In this document: piece by piece, positions 12,852 through 29,386 of the stretch
Layout of the letters: each line of letters starts with the position of its first letter
How positions within the stretch are numbered: the first letter of the stretch is position 1
Assembly: GCF_025698545.1 (NCBI RefSeq)
Contig: NC_068575.1
Location: forward strand, 58,289,980 to 58,353,979
Source: Gossypium raimondii
Lineage: Eukaryota; Streptophyta; Magnoliopsida; Malvales; Malvaceae
Direction of reading: 5' to 3'
Length of the DNA: 64,000 bases
The notes under the pieces: model-generated
The model's database searches: none
Seen by the model: the letters and a program-made list of their open reading frames with translations, nothing else
Told to the model about the DNA's origin: nothing
Position numbers and translations under genes: made by a program

Positions 12852-13800
12852 CTCTCTCAAAATTTTATAATTAAAATTTGGCCCAACTAAAAAAATTATG
12901 AATTCACCCCAATGATAAAGCACATTGCATTTCCAAATAAAGCGCTCATGTTCGAATCTTGGAGATAACATTGTTAGAAGGAAAAATTATAAACTCACGA
13001 AGGGATAATTTCCATCAATAGAAACATAAAGATACCTTAATTAAATAAAAGGGTAAACTTTGCAGATAATTACCCAACTATCAAAAATTTTTATTTTAGG
13101 CACCCAAAATAAAAAATTGCTATTTAAGCATCCATATTACAATTATAACTAATTAAAAGAAATAACACAACAAAATATTAGGTATATGAATTATTTCGTA
13201 TTAGCTTTCCTTTTAATAACTTAATAGCTTAAGTTACAATGACTTTTAAATGATATTATGGATGATTATGATATTAACTTAATTATTTAATTCACTTTAT
13301 AAATGTATAAATGAATCTAGAGGTGTATTATGATTGTTATGAAAAAAAAAAAATCAAGAATTGCAATATTAAACTCTTTTGACCTCAAAACAAGGTGATA
13401 ATTTTTTTTAACAAAACCCAAATTTTCTATAAACCGTTGAACCAAACCACAATTTTTGGTTTTGGATATTTCGGTTTTTATTTCATATGGTTTCGGTTTT
13501 GATTTCAAAATTTAAAAATTGAATGGAGCGATTCAATTCAATTTTTGTTCAAAAACCGAACCGAATACCCATAGGTATACCCGTGGCCTAACCTCGGGAT
13601 AGAGGTTTCGCATGCATCTTTGGAATCAACTCTCATAATGAACACAAAATACTCTTAGATGCACACGCAGGCGAACACTGAATGCACACGAGCTTCTGTT
13701 TTCCAGCAATGGATTTTAAGCCAAATAATAGGTCCCAAGACTCACTATTAGGAACACAGTAATAATATCATACATGCATACCTTGGAGCCTCGAAATGGT
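11919..13800. other. Intergenic, A+T-rich, repeat remnants
   Basis: No gene is visible. The stretch contains a TA microsatellite at 12819-12849, a short sequence near 13050-13130 that resembles the terminus of the element at 17435 ('acccaactatcaaaaatt', 'ttttaggcaccc'), and a possible tRNA-like B box near 12950 without a partner A box. Small minus-strand ORFs at 12118-12360, 12786-12971 and 13317-13508 have low-complexity composition and are not believed. Confidence 0.45.
12819..12849. repeat. (TA)n microsatellite
   Basis: About 15 uninterrupted TA dinucleotides. Confidence 0.95.
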
Positions 13801-13961
13801 GTATGTCTGATCATTAACCATAACACAAAATAAGTGGAGTAGAGACATGCATATAACATTTATTCAAAACACCACCTGAAAATAAAGGAATCTCCCACCG
13901 TCGAACATACATCAAATAGAAAAACCAAGAATACCAGAAAAAATACAGACTAACCTCTTCA

Positions 13962-14747
13962 TCAAAAAATAATGTCTTCATCCTTCTCCCTGGCCGCAGA
14001 TAGCAAATTGTGAGCTGCATTTATTGAAATCCCTTTCTGCAAGGAAATCTTCTCAGCAAACTTATCCTCGACGAACTCCTTTGCGGCAGCTAGCTGTTTC
14101 TCTATTTCCCTCTTCTTATAACCTTGGATCTTCTTTAGCCTGAAGAAATCCTCCCTTTCAAGCTCATCCAACTCTCCCTTAATGTAACTTATCGTATTCT
14201 CCAACCTTGGCTTCACAACATTCTCTAAAGCATTAACCCTACGATTTGTGGTTTTGATTGCCTCATCGAGTGTTAAGAATGAAGTCTGAAGAGAAGCAAG
14301 CTCAACTAGAACCTCAATTGCTTTCACGTAAGCAGCACGGCACTGTTGGACCTGTTGTCCACCTCGGGCCAAACCAGTCAAATCATTTTTGGTCTCACCT
14401 TCAGTAAAATACTCAAACTTTGGAAGCTTCACTCCAGCAACATTCTCTTGTCGCGATCGAACTTTAAGAGAAGCAGTCTGAACACTTTCAAGCACGACGT
14501 GTTTGATGTTCTCACCAGCAACATACTTGGCCTCTGTTAGGGAAAATGAGGAGGTTTTCATAATCTCTCCCATTGACTCTTTCGTAGACACTATCTTCTT
14601 AAGAATCTGACGAAATTGTACAGTTAGGGCATCACTCTTCTTCTTGAGAAGTGCGTGACCTCTTGTAGCGCCCACAAGCCGAGCTTTCATGATTCCAAGC
14701 ATTGTAACAGTTGGAACCACATTCAAGCGCTGGCTTTGGCCGGACAT
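13962..14747 (-). CDS. VHA-D: V-type proton ATPase subunit D
   Basis: Central-stalk rotor subunit of the vacuolar H+-ATPase, linking ATP hydrolysis in the A3B3 head to rotation of the membrane c-ring at tonoplast and endomembranes. A single uninterrupted frame of 261 codons starts MSGQSQRLNVVPTVTMLG and carries the conserved stretch ARLVGATRGHALLKKKSDAL near residues 22-41. It also holds the two long coiled-coil helices expected at the ends (about 1-65 and 150-220), and LARGGQQVQQCRAAYVKA in the middle. The length equals that of plant homologues. There are no introns in the CDS. A 5'UTR intron is likely, because a ttcag acceptor sits 10 bases upstream of the ATG and the promoter-like sequence is 1.4 kb away. 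Confidence 0.97.
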   Translation of the reverse strand: MSGQSQRLNVVPTVTMLGIMKARLVGATRGHALLKKKSDALTVQFRQILKKIVSTKESMGEIMKTSSFSLTEAKYVAGENIKHVVLESVQTASLKVRSRQENVAGVKLPKFEYFTEGETKNDLTGLARGGQQVQQCRAAYVKAIEVLVELASLQTSFLTLDEAIKTTNRRVNALENVVKPRLENTISYIKGELDELEREDFFRLKKIQGYKKREIEKQLAAAKEFVEDKFAEKISLQKGISINAAHNLLSAAREKDEDIIF

Positions 14748-14757
14748 TTTTCAGATA

Positions 14758-16270
14758 TCTGAACCGAGAGAGAGTATAGGTAGGATCAATAAAAAGAAAT
14801 GACAGAATATCGCTTAGCCTACCTTCACAGAGGTAAATAAAACAAATCTCAGTAAAATTTCAATCTTAAAGGCACACTATCAACTTTATCTTAATTTATC
14901 AACCCTTTTAAGTGCAAGTTTAATCAAAGAACTTAAATTGCACAAGCAATCTAATGACTGCATCGAATGATCCAATTATAGAACCAAGAAGCAATAAATA
15001 ATAAGTCAAGTCCTATGAACTAATTGTCTGCACCGTTTCTTTAACAAGAATGGCAATGGTTTGCCATCAAAATAAACAGAAGAATGCGCAACTTCACGTT
15101 ATCATAACACCAAATAAATTTAAATTAGACAAAAATTTACGATATCCTACAAAGCTAATTTGTCCTAATTTCTTTCCTTTCTGTACAGAAGGGAGTAATT
15201 CACCATCAATAGCTAATTTAGCTTTATAATAAGCCTTTCACACATCGATTACAGTCGGTCTTTTCTTTTGCACAATATTAATAGTTCTAACATCCTTTTC
15301 TATCTAAAATGCAAATGTAATAGCTAGTTTGTAAGAGTAACTAGATGATATTTGTTTTATGTGAGAGATTACCAATATGTATTCAAAGTATCTACATACT
15401 ATTTGGAAGCAAAATCTCATATCTAATTGCATGAAACTATTTCCAATTCAAAGCCCATAAAAGTCAATAATAATAACAACGAAGGAAATTTGAGTATCTA
15501 GTCTATGATTATTTCACCGTATCAAGTAACACCCAGCCAGTAACATCAGCTCAGCATCAGACGCAAAACCAATACGAGAACAAACCTAAAGCACTACCAG
15601 AAAACTGCGTGATCGCTAGTATCTACGACTCACAATTGACATTCCTACTCAAAAAGGAGTATCTAAAGATCGTGAAGGACGTTAGGACTTAAAAAATATC
15701 TAAGATCCATGATTAGACAGTGGGATGTAAGCTTGGGAGCCACGGGACGCTTAGAGAAATCTCTCAAGAAATGCAGTGATAGAGCTCAATTCCAGTAATG
15801 TCTCAATTCAGATATTTTTTTTTAACTTAATAATCAAATCCTCTTGCTTTGAATTGAATAATGCAATGGAACCAGAATCGAAATTTTCTAATCAAAAACG
15901 AAAAATTCCATGTAATCGATAGCTACATGACCCAGGTGAAAACGCCAGTGATCAAACATGCAAAATAACAGCCCAAATCAAATTATGAAATAATTATTTT
16001 TGTATAAAAAAAACGAAACAGAGATCTAAAGAGGGGTAAATAATGAAGCAAGAAACTGAAATTCAATGCAGAAAGACAGAGAACATTAGAGAGAGCGTCG
16101 TCACCGGTAAACGGAGCGGAGATTTGTGGCCGACGTTTCCAACTTGGATGAATAAATTTTTCTGTGCGAAATTTTTTAAAAAATTTTTGATCTCTCTGTG
16201 TGTGTTGAAAGTGATAGAGGAAGTTGGGGTTTTAAATAGGTGGGTCCAACACGACACTGTTTGATTGCTT
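14758..16270 (-). promoter_or_regulatory. Probable 5'UTR intron, leader exon and TATA of VHA-D
   Basis: Between the ATG exon and about 16100 there is no coding sequence. On the minus strand a leader-like, C/T-rich exon lies near 16100-16170 with a candidate donor (accg|gtgacg), and a TATA-like TATTTAAA lies near 16232-16239. The intron would be about 1.35 kb. The pair of overlapping ORFs at 16043-16308 is taken as chance. Confidence 0.45.
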
Positions 16271-16704
16271 GGCTTTTTGTCACTTTGTTCATTGGCTGTC
16301 CGATCCACTCTATCTCTTCGGATCCACTTTATTTACACTAATAACTAATTAACTATAATTAACTTAACTGTGCTGGGAATTGGACCCATACATGACCCGA
16401 CCCGGTTTGTAAAACCTATTTAATTTTAATTTTATATTCCATTATTTCCGTTTTTTTTAATAAGTATATTTTGAGACGTTTAGCAGAAAAATATTAATTT
16501 TTGAATTACTTTTTTTCGGTCATTTACGTTTAAATTACATTTATAAAAAATAATTTATAAAATTATAAAATTAAATTAAATCAATATAAAATACAAAAAA
16601 CAATAAATTCACATCTAATATAATGAAATTAAACCAAAATATTAAAGGATCCAAAGTATCAATTTTAAGGCCTCATTCGCTACTACAAATTATTTTTAAT
16701 GTTA

Positions 16705-16840
16705 AAATATTGTACCTAGAATTACTCATAGTCCCTTCCCAACCCATAATAGGAAGATAATACGTTTCAGCGCACTTGAAGTCTTGAACCCACGTCTTAT
16801 TATATTGACAATAATGCTCATAGCAATCAAGCTAAGACTC
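16705..16840 (-). mobile_element. tRNA-derived SINE copy 1
   Basis: Read on the minus strand, an A-box-like TTAGCTTGATTGC lies at 16835-16823 and a B-box-like GGGTTCAAGAC at 16791-16781, about 54 bases apart, as in a tRNA head. The following body ends in 'ctatgagtaattct'. The same body occurs at 50515-50628, in the same orientation. It resembles a Pol III SINE head, but the exact ends and target duplications are not clear. Confidence 0.6.
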
Positions 16841-17434
16841 AATCCACTTCAAATATTCATTTATACATATGAAATTTTAGTTATTTTGACAAAGATGGAC
16901 AGTTTAGCTTTGACCATCCAAAAATTCAAGTTCTAACATTTAATAGATGATGTGTGTTCCCTTTTTTAAAGAAGGTATTACTAATTATATCTTAATATTT
17001 TGATAAATCTATGAATTCTTTATTCTGTACTTTTATTTTTAAGAATTTAATGTCTCTACTTTATATATTTTAAAGTTCGGATCTAACGATTAAGCACTAA
17101 TAAAATTATTTTGTTAAATTTAAATTCATTACAATGATTTTTAGTTACATTGTTATCAAGTGTATTTTATTTCAATATGTTAAACCAACAAATTTAACAA
17201 AAAAATTAATAGTGTTAACAATTGGACTGAACTTGAAATTTGAAAAGTAAAAGGATGAATTCCTAAAAATAAAAGTAAATTTCAATTTTGTGAAAAGTAT
17301 AAAAACTTTTGATATATTTTAACCTATTTTATACATTTTCACTTGGAAACTCTCCTTTTTATTTCTTTGCTTTCCTTACATCGTCCTATAATATAAGAAA
17401 TTTAACTTTTTCTCATTTAGTATAAAAAGAATGA

Positions 17435-17967
17435 AGGTAAACTATATCGATAGTCACTCAATTATAAAAAAAAATTTTAGGCATCCATGTTACATAACTT
17501 GATCATTTTGGTTACTCTTGTTAAAATCCAAATAAAAATAAAATTTTATGTTAAATAATAATATTATCAGATCAAATGAGGTTATTTCAGTGGAGGAGGA
17601 TGAAGATGAAGAACTTGAGTCAATGAGTAATGAAGAGTTAAATAAGAAATGTGAAGATTTTATTAGAAACATAAAAGAAGGGATTCAATTTGAAGCTCGC
17701 CAACTGATTATGGTTCCATAGCAGAATTTGAAACAAGATATTGTAATAGTACTCTCAAATTTATATTTTGCTTCATTTTTCTCTCTAAATTTTTAGTGAA
17801 AATTTCTAAGATTTTAATGTTTTGGTAATGAAGGATGGTGACGATGAAACAAACAACCCAAAAGTGTAATTTTAAAATATTATTATTATTTGATACATGA
17901 TGCCTAAAATGTAAATTTTTTTATTTGAACACCTAAAATGAAATTTGTTAATAGTTGAGTAGCTCTC
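17435..17967 (+). mobile_element. Small inverted-repeat element carrying a host-gene fragment
   Basis: The left end (tagtcactcaattat, then ttttaggcatcc) and the reverse complement of the right end (gctactcaactatt, then ttttaggtgttc and ttttaggcatca) are degenerate inverted repeats. Between them lies a coding-like tract (17581-17721) that belongs to no transposase. The arrangement is that of a non-autonomous element with captured host sequence (Pack-type). Target duplications were not found by eye. Confidence 0.5.
17563..17721 (+). pseudogene. Gene fragment: acidic C-terminal tail of a plant DUF4408/DUF761-like protein
   Basis: An open frame ending at the stop 17719-17721 reads VISVEEDEDEELESMSNEEL followed by NKKCEDFIRNIKEGIQFEAR and QLIMVP. 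The pattern acidic run, then S-N-E-E-L-N-K-K-x-E-D-F-I-x-x, then basic/hydrophobic residues is that of the short C-terminal domain of plant DUF761/DUF4408 proteins. No start or upstream domain is present, so this is a fragment. The family match is from memory and tentative. Confidence 0.45.
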
Positions 17968-18333
17968 AAAAATTTATTTAATGATTGTTATATATTAAAT
18001 AAATTTGATTAATAATGAATATGTAGCGATAAATTTTAACTAGTTAAAATGCATCCTTCCAATCTATCGACGAATTACAAGAAGAACAAATTGTTAATCA
18101 TTCCCAAGCTCCCCACAGCAAGTATTTTAAGGTCTAGATTTAACAAGACATGGATCCCATCAACAATAGATCCAACAAGATAAGGGGCAAATTGCATTAT
18201 GTCTGCTCAAAAGCATACAGTTTTCAAGCAGAAAGCCATTGACAAGGGTAGTAAATTTATTTTAGCAGAGATACATATACAGGCCGTTTGCCATTTTATT
18301 TCACTTGGTGATGTTATAATATAACAGTAAAGC

Positions 18334-23167
<4,834 letters not shown>

Positions 23168-23337
23168 CTTTTAAACTAAGGGGGGAAAAACAAACTTAAA
23201 AGGAAATCTCTAAAGGAGAACGACGAAGAATAATATATTGAGATCTTAATTTTTGGAGACAACCTCTTTTTTTTTTTTTTTGGTCGGTTTGGAGCTTTTC
23301 TTTCGGTTTAAGACTTATGATAATTGGTGGAGTTGTG

Positions 23338-23350
23338 GTTATATATAGGA
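23338..23350 (-). promoter_or_regulatory. TATA box of the citrate synthase gene
   Basis: On the minus strand CCTATATATAACC lies about 180 bases upstream of the ATG, with a CT-rich leader (23210-23300) between. It is a position-appropriate candidate only. Confidence 0.5.
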
Positions 23351-23589
23351 ATACCAATTCTTTAGGGTTTTTTCTTCCGATAAATGTTAAAATTATATAT
23401 GAATTTCAACCCTATGTTTAAAGTCTTCACTGTCGCTTCAACTTACTTTAATTCTATAATTTTCATATTTCTCAATTTTTTCCTTTAAATGTTTGTTTTC
23501 CGGCTTTGAGCCTCTTACGATCTGTTTCTTTCACTCGGTTCACACTGCAAAATCACGTGCTGCACATGATTTCTAAAAAACTAGGGTAA

Positions 23590-23960
23590 TTTATAAATTT
23601 AGTCATTTATATATTTTTAAATTATATTTTGATCCTTAAATTTTAAATTGCTACAATTATAGTCATTATTATTATTGTCAATTAATTGGATCATTAACTG
23701 TAGTTGATGGTGTAACATATTAATTTATCATTTTAAATAAAAATTTTAAATTAAATTACATAATTATTCTTTTTTTTCTTTTGAGTGGTTTAATTTTTTC
23801 CTAACTTCCTGTTTCTTTCCTTTTTTTTATTTCTTTAAGTTGCTTCTCTTCTTCTTCCCCCACCCTTTTCTCTTCTCCTTCCCTCATAACATATAAAAAA
23901 CATAAAATACTATTTTTTCTAATTTTATATAACATAATTTACTAATTAGCAACATATAGA
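23590..23960. mobile_element. Degenerate half copy of the foldback family
   Basis: Shows the order seen in the left arm at 11294: 'tttagtcattta', 'tcattaactg', 'taatttatcattttaaataaaaattt', 'ttaaattacataatt', then a T-rich tract with 'ttttgagtggtttaatttttt'. The matching right arm is not found, so it is either truncated or very diverged. Confidence 0.45.
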
Positions 23961-25160
23961 TAGGTCCCTTAAAAGTTGGTAAAAGAAATTTTGAGCCCTT
24001 AAAAGTTAATTTTTTTTACTTTAAAAAATTAAATTTTCAGCCTTGGCCCGGACCGGCCTTACATATAGATTAATAAGTATAATTATGATTATGATATACA
24101 AATTACCAAATCTTCTCATCTTTGAAAACTCATCATGCAGATGGTATCAAACCGCCACAAACTTCTTTCCCCCATTGCTTCAAGAATATTAATGTCAAAT
24201 TTAGCATCCATCATGGGTAAAGAAACTATAAAGCAAAACCTTCGGAAAGCTACGGAACATCTGTTGATCTAATCGTGATGGAGCAGTGGAAATGAAGTTA
24301 GTGGAATCCGAACTCAAAATTTTTAACTCTGAATTCGAATCTTGAATCTTAAATTCAGGGTTTAAGGTTTAAAATTTTAGATTCGAGTTTAGATTAAAAA
24401 ATACTAGAATTATATATGAATAACGTAAAAATTTTTATTAAAATATCATTAAATAATTAAAAATGATACAGGATGGCCCATGTTTTATATTAAATAATTA
24501 AGATATCATTAATTAAAAATTAATCTTGTTTTTTGCAATTCGATATCATATTTAATTTTTCTTGACCTGATTTTATAAAAAAAAAAGAAAATCATTTTTA
24601 TACTCCACTTAAAATTAATCTATTTTACCTTTTAAATTTACATTATTTATCAAATCACTCCAAAATAAATGAAAAATTATTTTTATGTGAAATTCATGTG
24701 TATGGCACATTAGCGATTAATTAATTTTTAAAATTTTAAAAATATAACTTTTGTACTTTTGAATAATTTTAATAATTTTTACATATTTTTTAATTTAAAA
24801 TTTTTAATTGCTAATGTGACATCCACGTGGCAATCCATGTGCGTGCCACATTAGCAATGAATCTGAGTTTAAATACTAAAAGAGACAAAAAAAATAGATG
24901 ATTAAAATGACATTTTTTTATAAAGTTGAAAAATCAAATAAATTAATAAGACTTATTTTTACTATCTTTTATTAAGGAAACAAGTTTGAAAAAAAAAAAA
25001 CCTTCCATGATCAAACCCCGTAATTTTTTGAAAATGTTATTAGGCATATATTTAAAAATAATTTTTCGTGACATTAAATTATTAGATAAAATCATAATTA
25101 GTACGGTAAGAAAATTATGATTTTCTTATAGTATTCACATTTTTAAATTTGTGTTTTAAA
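23961..25160. other. Intergenic, A+T-rich
   Basis: No genes. Around 24690-24860 the phrase 'cacattagcgattaatt' / 'aattgctaatgtga' / 'gccacattagcaatg' recurs in both directions, which suggests an old degenerate inverted repeat. A tract near 24030-24060 (cttggcccggaccggcc) is GC-rich but has no recognised function. Confidence 0.4.
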
Positions 25161-25162
25161 GG

Positions 25163-25496
25163 TTAATATACCATTTAGTATTTGTATTTGATTTTAATGT
25201 TAAGTTTGGTTTTAATGTTTAATTTAATACACAAGCTAAACAACATTATATGGTCCAATAAATATTTGATATGGTACTATAGTAAAAAAAACATAGGTAA
25301 TTAATTGGGACAAAAGAAAAACTCAGGTACTAAATTGAACATCAAAGTCAAACTTACGTACTTGTATGGAACAATAAAAAACTTAGGTATCAAACTAAAC
25401 ATTGAAACCAAACTCACGTACTAAATCACGACAATAGAAAGCTCAAGTACCAAATTGAATGTTCAAGTCAAATATAGATACCAAATAATATATTAA
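25163..25496. mobile_element. 334-bp TIR element with internal repeats
   Basis: The left terminus ttaatataccatttagtat and the reverse complement of the right terminus (ttaatatattatttggtat) match at 15 of 19 positions. Inside, three degenerate units of about 60 bases (25300-25485) repeat the pattern 'gacaa.agaaa.ctcaggtac.aaattgaa.....aagtcaaa'. There is no coding capacity, so it is a non-autonomous DNA element. Confidence 0.6.
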
Positions 25497-25539
25497 TTTT
25501 TTTTAAAATAATGTTTTAATTGAGATATAGACGGTATAT

Positions 25540-26060
25540 TCTAGACGTATCCATGGGTCGAGCTGGAAGGTTTGCCTAGAAAGTGAGAAGGTTTGGCAAA
25601 AATATAGCCCGAGAAATGGGCTTGGGCAAAAAAAGCCCATTTAGAAAATGGATCGGGCCTCGGATAAGGTTTCTTTTTGTTGTTGTTTTTCCACTGTTTT
25701 GCTATAATTTCACTATTTTGTTATTATTGTTTGGATATTGTATAACTCTTATTTTATTGTTAGTTTTACTACTATTTTAGAGGTATTTGCTTGTTAAATT
25801 GCACCTATCTTAGTGTTAATTAAGTATAATGACTTTTTAAAATTTATTTTCAATTTGTTGAAAAATATTTATTTTAATGTTTTTAGTATTTTTATGTATT
25901 ATATTTTTAAATTATTTTATATAAAAAATAAAATAAATAAATTTTAATACGGGGCAAGCGTTAAGCCCAAATTTAGGCAAATTTTTTAGATCGAGTTAGA
26001 CTCGGGCCTATCATACAGGCCTAAAATATTGCTAGAGTACAACTCGAACTCAAGTTTAAA
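25540..26060. repeat. Dispersed repeat with 'gggcct/gcccg' motifs
   Basis: Two GC-richer blocks (25555-25665 and 25955-26030) contain repeated 'cgggcc', 'gcccgag', 'gggcttgggc' and 'aagcccaaattt' words, separated by a T-rich centre. Such word-rich sequence is common in repeats of plant genomes. I cannot name the family or find its ends. The ORF at 25583-25780 is a by-product. Confidence 0.35.
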
Positions 26061-27100
26061 TGATAAAGAAAGAAAAGATAAGGCGGTTAAACCAAATAAT
26101 TTATTTACGTTTTAGCCTTCAAATTATATCCTTTTTCTTATATAGGTTTTTTTTGGGGTCACTTCAACTTTTCCAATGTTCTAACTTTTTTGGTCTAAGT
26201 GCCTAATGGTGTTAAGAAAATAAAGCAAGGCGAATAGGATTTGGACGCATGTTGTATTTTTTCCATGTCAGATATTTGATATTGATAAATAAATTATTTT
26301 GAGAAAAGAAATTTAAAAAATAAATAATTTAATTTGCAGAAAAACAAGTAAACTCAGGGTAAAAGGTTCTTCTTCTCCAAAAGTTTAGGGTTTTTAGAGA
26401 CGTATTCCTTAAAGCTCATCTTTTTAGTTTCATCTTCTCTAACGGGTTAGGGATACATCTTCCATTCTTCAAACATTCGTCTTCTCCACAAAATTATGAT
26501 ACTGTTTTTCTAATGTTTGATGGGTCAAAAACTCCACTGCTACACTAAATAACACAAGCAGATTATAAAATGGAAAAATTAAAAGAAAGCTTTTGGGTTT
26601 CGAAAATATGAAAAGAAAGCAGATTATAAAAAAACTCTTATAAAATAATTTTAATAATCCATTAAGCCTTTAATCATATTTAAACAATTAATTAAGTTAT
26701 GTGACATGTTAGAGTGACCTTATTTTAAAAAATTCCATTTTTTATATTTTAAAAAATTATTTTTAAATATTTTTAAAATTCATTTTATAACTTTAAAAAA
26801 TTAAGAGAAATTATATGATTTCACCATGTCGTACTATGTGGCGAAGTTAACGACATCAAAGGTTTATATAAAAATTAGATTTTGAGAACTTAATTTATCC
26901 CTTATATTCAATTAGGGTTCAATAGAACGTTATTTTAAAATAAAGACTCAAATTATTTAACAGTATTTTTTAACATATAAATTCTTTTATTGCGACTTAA
27001 AATATTAATAAAATTTGAGATTTAAAAAATAGAATTAGTTAAATAAAATAATTTTAGTATTTATTACTTTATCAAAGCATTATTTATTTATTTATTTAAG
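26060..27100. other. Intergenic, A+T-rich, nothing recognised
   Basis: No ORF or structured RNA is supported. 'tctccaaaagtttagggtttttagag' near 26380 looks like leader or repeat sequence but leads to no reading frame. Confidence 0.4.
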
Positions 27101-27370
27101 GGTGGTCGGAACTCGGAAGTCGGAAGGAAGGGTGTTTAAAAGTCGCGCGTTATCAGCAGCTGCGTTAGTGTTTCTTCTAGAAAGACGAAACTGTGTGCGA
27201 ACGTGAATCCCAATCCGAAGACGTTTTTCTGATCTTATCCGTCAGTTTAAGGATTAGGCTCACTGTGACTTGGCTTCGACGTGGAATTGGGTTGTTGATG
27301 TACATCCCCTATGTGATTTCAACACGTGTCCTTGGATAAAATAAAGCGCCACTTGGCAGATGATAGTAGC
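27100..27370. other. GC-richer unassigned island
   Basis: Composition differs sharply from its surroundings (gtcggaaggaaggg, tcgcgcg, cgacgtgg, caacacgtgt). It includes a heat-shock-element-like TTCTAGAAAGACGAA at about 27174-27190 and ACGTG cores near 27280 and 27330. No reading frame continues on either side. It could be an orphaned promoter or a leader exon of a lost gene; function unknown. Confidence 0.35.
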
Positions 27371-29045
27371 GTGTGATGATAGTTTTGTGGGATAGGAGAG
27401 TAGGGGTTGAATTGAGTAGTTCCTTGAAATTCTCAATACAAATGTGTTGTCATTACTTGCTGTGGATGTCTCACGCTTTTTTGTTTAAAGTTCCAAGAAT
27501 TATGCTACATTCACTATTTAATAATGTGTCTAAATTATTCCTTTATTTAATAATTATTTTGTTAAAATATGTTAGGATATTTAAAATTTAATCTTTTTAT
27601 TTTTATTTAAGAATTTAGTTTAACTTTTAAAATTTAAAATGATGGTTTAATGGTGACAGTTTAAAATAAATAAATACTTACTTTGACTTCTGCGTAATAA
27701 AAAGATGATGTTGTAATAAATCTAAATTTAACGAAAAATTTTAATAGGCTTAATTATCAAACTAAATTCTAAATGATTGAAAAGTAAAATTACATATTGA
27801 AGATGTCAAAAATATAAAAAACATTTTGATAATTTTTTTTGTGAATTACAAGAGGAGGATAAAAATCTAATAACAACGTGACTAGTGTGAAGCTACAACT
27901 CGGATGATAAATATCTTAACCATTAGACCAACACGAATTTTGGTAATTGAATTTTTAAAATTTACAAATCTAAGTTGCAAAATCATTAATGTGCTTTATT
28001 TATTAATGTGATAATTTTTAATTTCATTTATAAATTTATAAAAATTTAGTTAATGTATTAAATATTTACTTTTTAAAAGAAAGTTAAAAAGTAGAACATT
28101 ATTCTATTTAATTAAGGGTCTGTTTGATAAAGTGTTAAAAATTGAATCAACTAAAATTAACATTTTTAACAATTTAATTTTAAATAACCTATAATGAAAA
28201 GTACTAGATAGATTTTTTTACAAAAAAAGTGTAGAAATTTGTAAGTAAATAGGGATCTATTTATATTTTAATAGAGAATAAATTTAATTGTTTTATTTTA
28301 TTTTATTTCATTTAAGACTATATCCTCTTTTATCCATTGATAATTCCGTCGTTGAACTTGAGCTCTTAACCACATGGATAGTTCAACATGCTCATCAACC
28401 CTTGATCTTGAGATGTGAATCATCCAAGGCACATTAACGTGCGTGCTTCTCCTGTTCGACCCGAGGTTTGAAACCAAACTTCTCCTCAAGAGGATAAATG
28501 GGGCGCTCTCTATTCACTTGTGAGATATGGGCAATTCAAAGGGGACCACCGCGACTCCTCTTTTCTCGATAATCCATACAACCCTTATCAGTGTATGAGA
28601 AAAATTGTTAAAATGTAAGTAAATACTTACAAAACTATTAACTAGATTAAAATTTGATGACATTGAATTAATTTTTTTATTGAAAAATGATATGGTATTC
28701 ACAGAGCTTACATTTACTAACACACAACAAAACCCTAACACTCAAATTTTTGTTGAAATAAAAAGATACATAAATTGTTTTTCTTAAGAGAACTTGAAGA
28801 AGGTGTGTGCTCAAGAGTTAAGAGAGTAAATGTGTAAAGAATCACACTTCTTTCTTTCTTTTGCTTATCTTCATTGGAATTTTTGAAAATTGAACTCATA
28901 AAATAGACCTGGAAGAATGTGTGAAGTTGAACTATGGAGCTCCTCCATTTTTAGACTTGGTATCTAAACCATGAGGGTCTAGATGGTTATTGTAAGATTC
29001 ATTAAAAAAAAAAAGAGATAAATTTATGGAGCAGAAGATATTCAA
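27370..29045. other. Intergenic, repeat-derived, no gene seen
   Basis: A+T-rich apart from 28320-28600, which is GC-richer and has short minus-strand ORFs (28298-28489 and 28514-28741) with no family resemblance. 'gggtctgtttgataaagtg' at 28117 resembles the terminus of a hAT- or Harbinger-type MITE, but I could not find a matching second end. Confidence 0.35.
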
Positions 29046-29381
29046 GATACGTTTGGTTTACTGTAATGGAATAATGTTGTAATTGAATAGAGTTGTAATG
29101 GAATAGAGTTATAATCAGTAATTCAATTGTTTGGTTGAGTGGAATGAAATATAGCTGTAACAACATTCTTGTGTTTGGTTGAATAGAATAGATGTTGTAA
29201 TAGTATAAGGAAAAAGACTTAAATGACCAAAGTACCATTAGTAGAATTTTTGCAGGTGATTATTTTTATTATTATTAAATTTTAATAAAATTATTGTTAA
29301 ATATATTTTAATAAAAAAATAATAAATAATTCAATCATATTTTAATATAATTATTATTAAATATAATTTAATAACATTATT

Positions 29382-29386
29382 ATATG
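29382..29386. repeat. Left 5-bp target-site duplication of the solo LTR
   Basis: ATATG, identical to bases 32540-32544 immediately after the LTR. Confidence 0.85.

Larger units (their letters stand above)
16865..18300. other. Intergenic with a captured-gene element
   Basis: A+T-rich space between the VHA-D promoter and the 3' end of the citrate synthase gene. The only structured part is the element at 17435-17967. The remainder shows no ORF, hairpin or RNA gene that I can support. Confidence 0.45.

Noticed and set aside
12895..12975. tRNA or SINE-like B box (gttcgaatctt)
   Set aside because: A matching A box at the right distance and a cloverleaf could not be found.
16043..16308. Overlapping ORFs on both strands
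   Set aside because: They fall in the leader and promoter region of VHA-D; no domain and no continuation by splicing.
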